A DNA stretch of 51,467 bases from Flavobacterium sp. (GTDB lineage Bacteria > Bacteroidota > Bacteroidia > Flavobacteriales > Flavobacteriaceae): contig NZ_JASLCE010000086.1 in NCBI RefSeq assembly GCF_030146175.1, positions 1-51,467 on the forward strand, in the 5' to 3' direction. Below the pieces are notes generated by a model, which searched no databases, was not told the origin of the DNA, and saw only the letters and a program-made list of their open reading frames with translations. Every line of letters begins with the position of its first letter. The stretch's first letter is position 1. This document shows, piece after piece, positions 50,761 through 51,467 of the stretch. A program made the translations under genes and the position numbers.

Positions 50761-51467
50761 TTATTCTTTAATTAGTTTTGTATTGGATTTATGGCCATTT
50801 CCATACGTAATAACTACTAAATAAGTTCCCTTAGGGTAAGTTGACAAATCTATTGTATCCGAATTTCCTTTTAATAGTAATTGCCCGGTTATGTTATAGA
50901 CTTCGGTCAAAACAATCCCTTGCCCCGGAGTAATCGCAAAAACACCATCAGTCGGATTAGGATAAATCGCCGCTACAGCGGTATGCGAATCCAATACCGA
51001 AGTACCCAACGTTACTTTTGTACCTTCAATACTAAATGCTGTAGAACGCAGATCACCCCTGTAACGCCATTCTGTATCTCCGCTTTGCCATACCAGCATG
51101 TCATATCCGCCACCATCACCATCGTACCAATACCAAACTTTATCTTCCGGCAAACCATCGGTAGCTACAACCGGAGCAAAAGCCAACCAATAAGAACCTG
51201 CTTCCAAAACCAATTCTTTACCAGCCAGATTCAGATCAACCGATATAATAATCTTCTCATCTTCGATTCTTTTTAACAGCCCCGGATTGGCATTATCCAG
51301 ATAAAAATGAGCTAAAGAAGTTCCTGAAAACGGAATTTTAAACCTATTGTTATAAACATCATTTTTGAAAACAAATACATGTACCCCTTGTATCAGGGAA
51401 ATATCTCCGGGAGCCGTTTTACCTATTTGTCCTACAAAATTAAATCGGGTGATTTTACTTTTATTTT
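50761..51467 (-). CDS. T9SS-sorted secreted protein, N-terminus cut by window edge
   Basis: The open frame continues without a stop to the right window edge, so the first visible ATG (51213) is not the start; about 234 residues are seen. The visible part has beta-sandwich segments (DVYNNRFKIPFSGTSLAHFYL, IIISVDLNLAGKELVLEAGSYWLAFAPV) like the matching part of the gene to its left (NVRYWVSFAPL). It ends in a T9SS sorting domain (AAIYPNPTDGVFAITPG, GTYLVVITYGNGHKSNTKLI). The two are tandem paralogues about 60 bases apart. Confidence 0.85.
   Translation of the reverse strand, partial: NKSKITRFNFVGQIGKTAPGDISLIQGVHVFVFKNDVYNNRFKIPFSGTSLAHFYLDNANPGLLKRIEDEKIIISVDLNLAGKELVLEAGSYWLAFAPVVATDGLPEDKVWYWYDGDGGGYDMLVWQSGDTEWRYRGDLRSTAFSIEGTKVTLGTSVLDSHTAVAAIYPNPTDGVFAITPGQGIVLTEVYNITGQLLLKGNSDTIDLSTYPKGTYLVVITYGNGHKSNTKLIKE

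Overview
The window comes from a member of the Bacteroidota, almost certainly Flavobacteriaceae and Flavobacterium-like. The evidence is low GC with AT-rich intergenic DNA, promoters of the TTG / TAnnTTTG type, a near absence of Shine-Dalgarno sites, secreted proteins with type IX secretion (T9SS) C-terminal sorting domains, SusC/BtuB-type TonB receptors, DUF4252 genes behind an ECF sigma factor, and Bacteroidota-style double-glycine leader peptides. No rRNA, tRNA, CRISPR array, transposase or integrase was seen.

Left part (1-15 kb), mostly minus strand. An AAA+ ATPase of the type found in extracellular contractile injection systems (eCIS) is followed by a 1225-residue multidomain protein: peptidoglycan-binding-like, annexin-like, beta-rich middle, long hydrophobic segment, and a C-terminal region that looks like an ADP-ribosyltransferase. 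Two unrecognised proteins follow. Next come a run of unknown envelope proteins ending in a DUF2268 zinc-protease-like lipoprotein, a DUF2490 outer-membrane protein, two translationally coupled PAP2 phosphatases, and a tiny bacteriocin-like cluster made of a double-glycine peptide, a CPBP/Abi membrane protease and a second, very short double-glycine peptide.

Middle (15-31 kb). An AraC-type regulator sits before a Tet(X)-like flavin monooxygenase. A coupled pair of unknown small and membrane proteins, DUF2200, and a MocR/PdxR-type regulator operon with a candidate direct-repeat operator follow. Then come a MarR/hydrolase operon with promoter and palindromic operator, and an iron-uptake operon (TonB siderophore receptor, DUF4198, PepSY membrane protein). 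An ECF sigma / anti-sigma / two DUF4252 operon carries a recognisable ECF promoter, and an RCC1-repeat T9SS protein has a decayed relative beside it.

B12 region (31-40 kb). A cobalamin riboswitch on the minus strand precedes a BtuB-like receptor, two DUF5074 beta-propeller lipoproteins and a T9SS surface protein. Divergent from it are BtuF-, BtuC- and BtuD-like genes. Together they form a complete corrinoid capture and uptake locus.

Right part (40-51 kb). Housekeeping-type genes (dienelactone hydrolase, VOC protein, pseudouridine synthase) flank a class I lanthipeptide cluster: precursor peptide with five core cysteines, LanC, and a dehydratase split into glutamylation and elimination proteins. 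An XRE-type regulator diverges from it. RmuC, an acyl-CoA thioesterase and two paralogous T9SS-secreted proteins close the window; the last one is cut by the window edge.

The most promising material for new biology is the eCIS-like ATPase/toxin island and the two separate ribosomal-peptide clusters. Neither peptide cluster has a transporter in this window.
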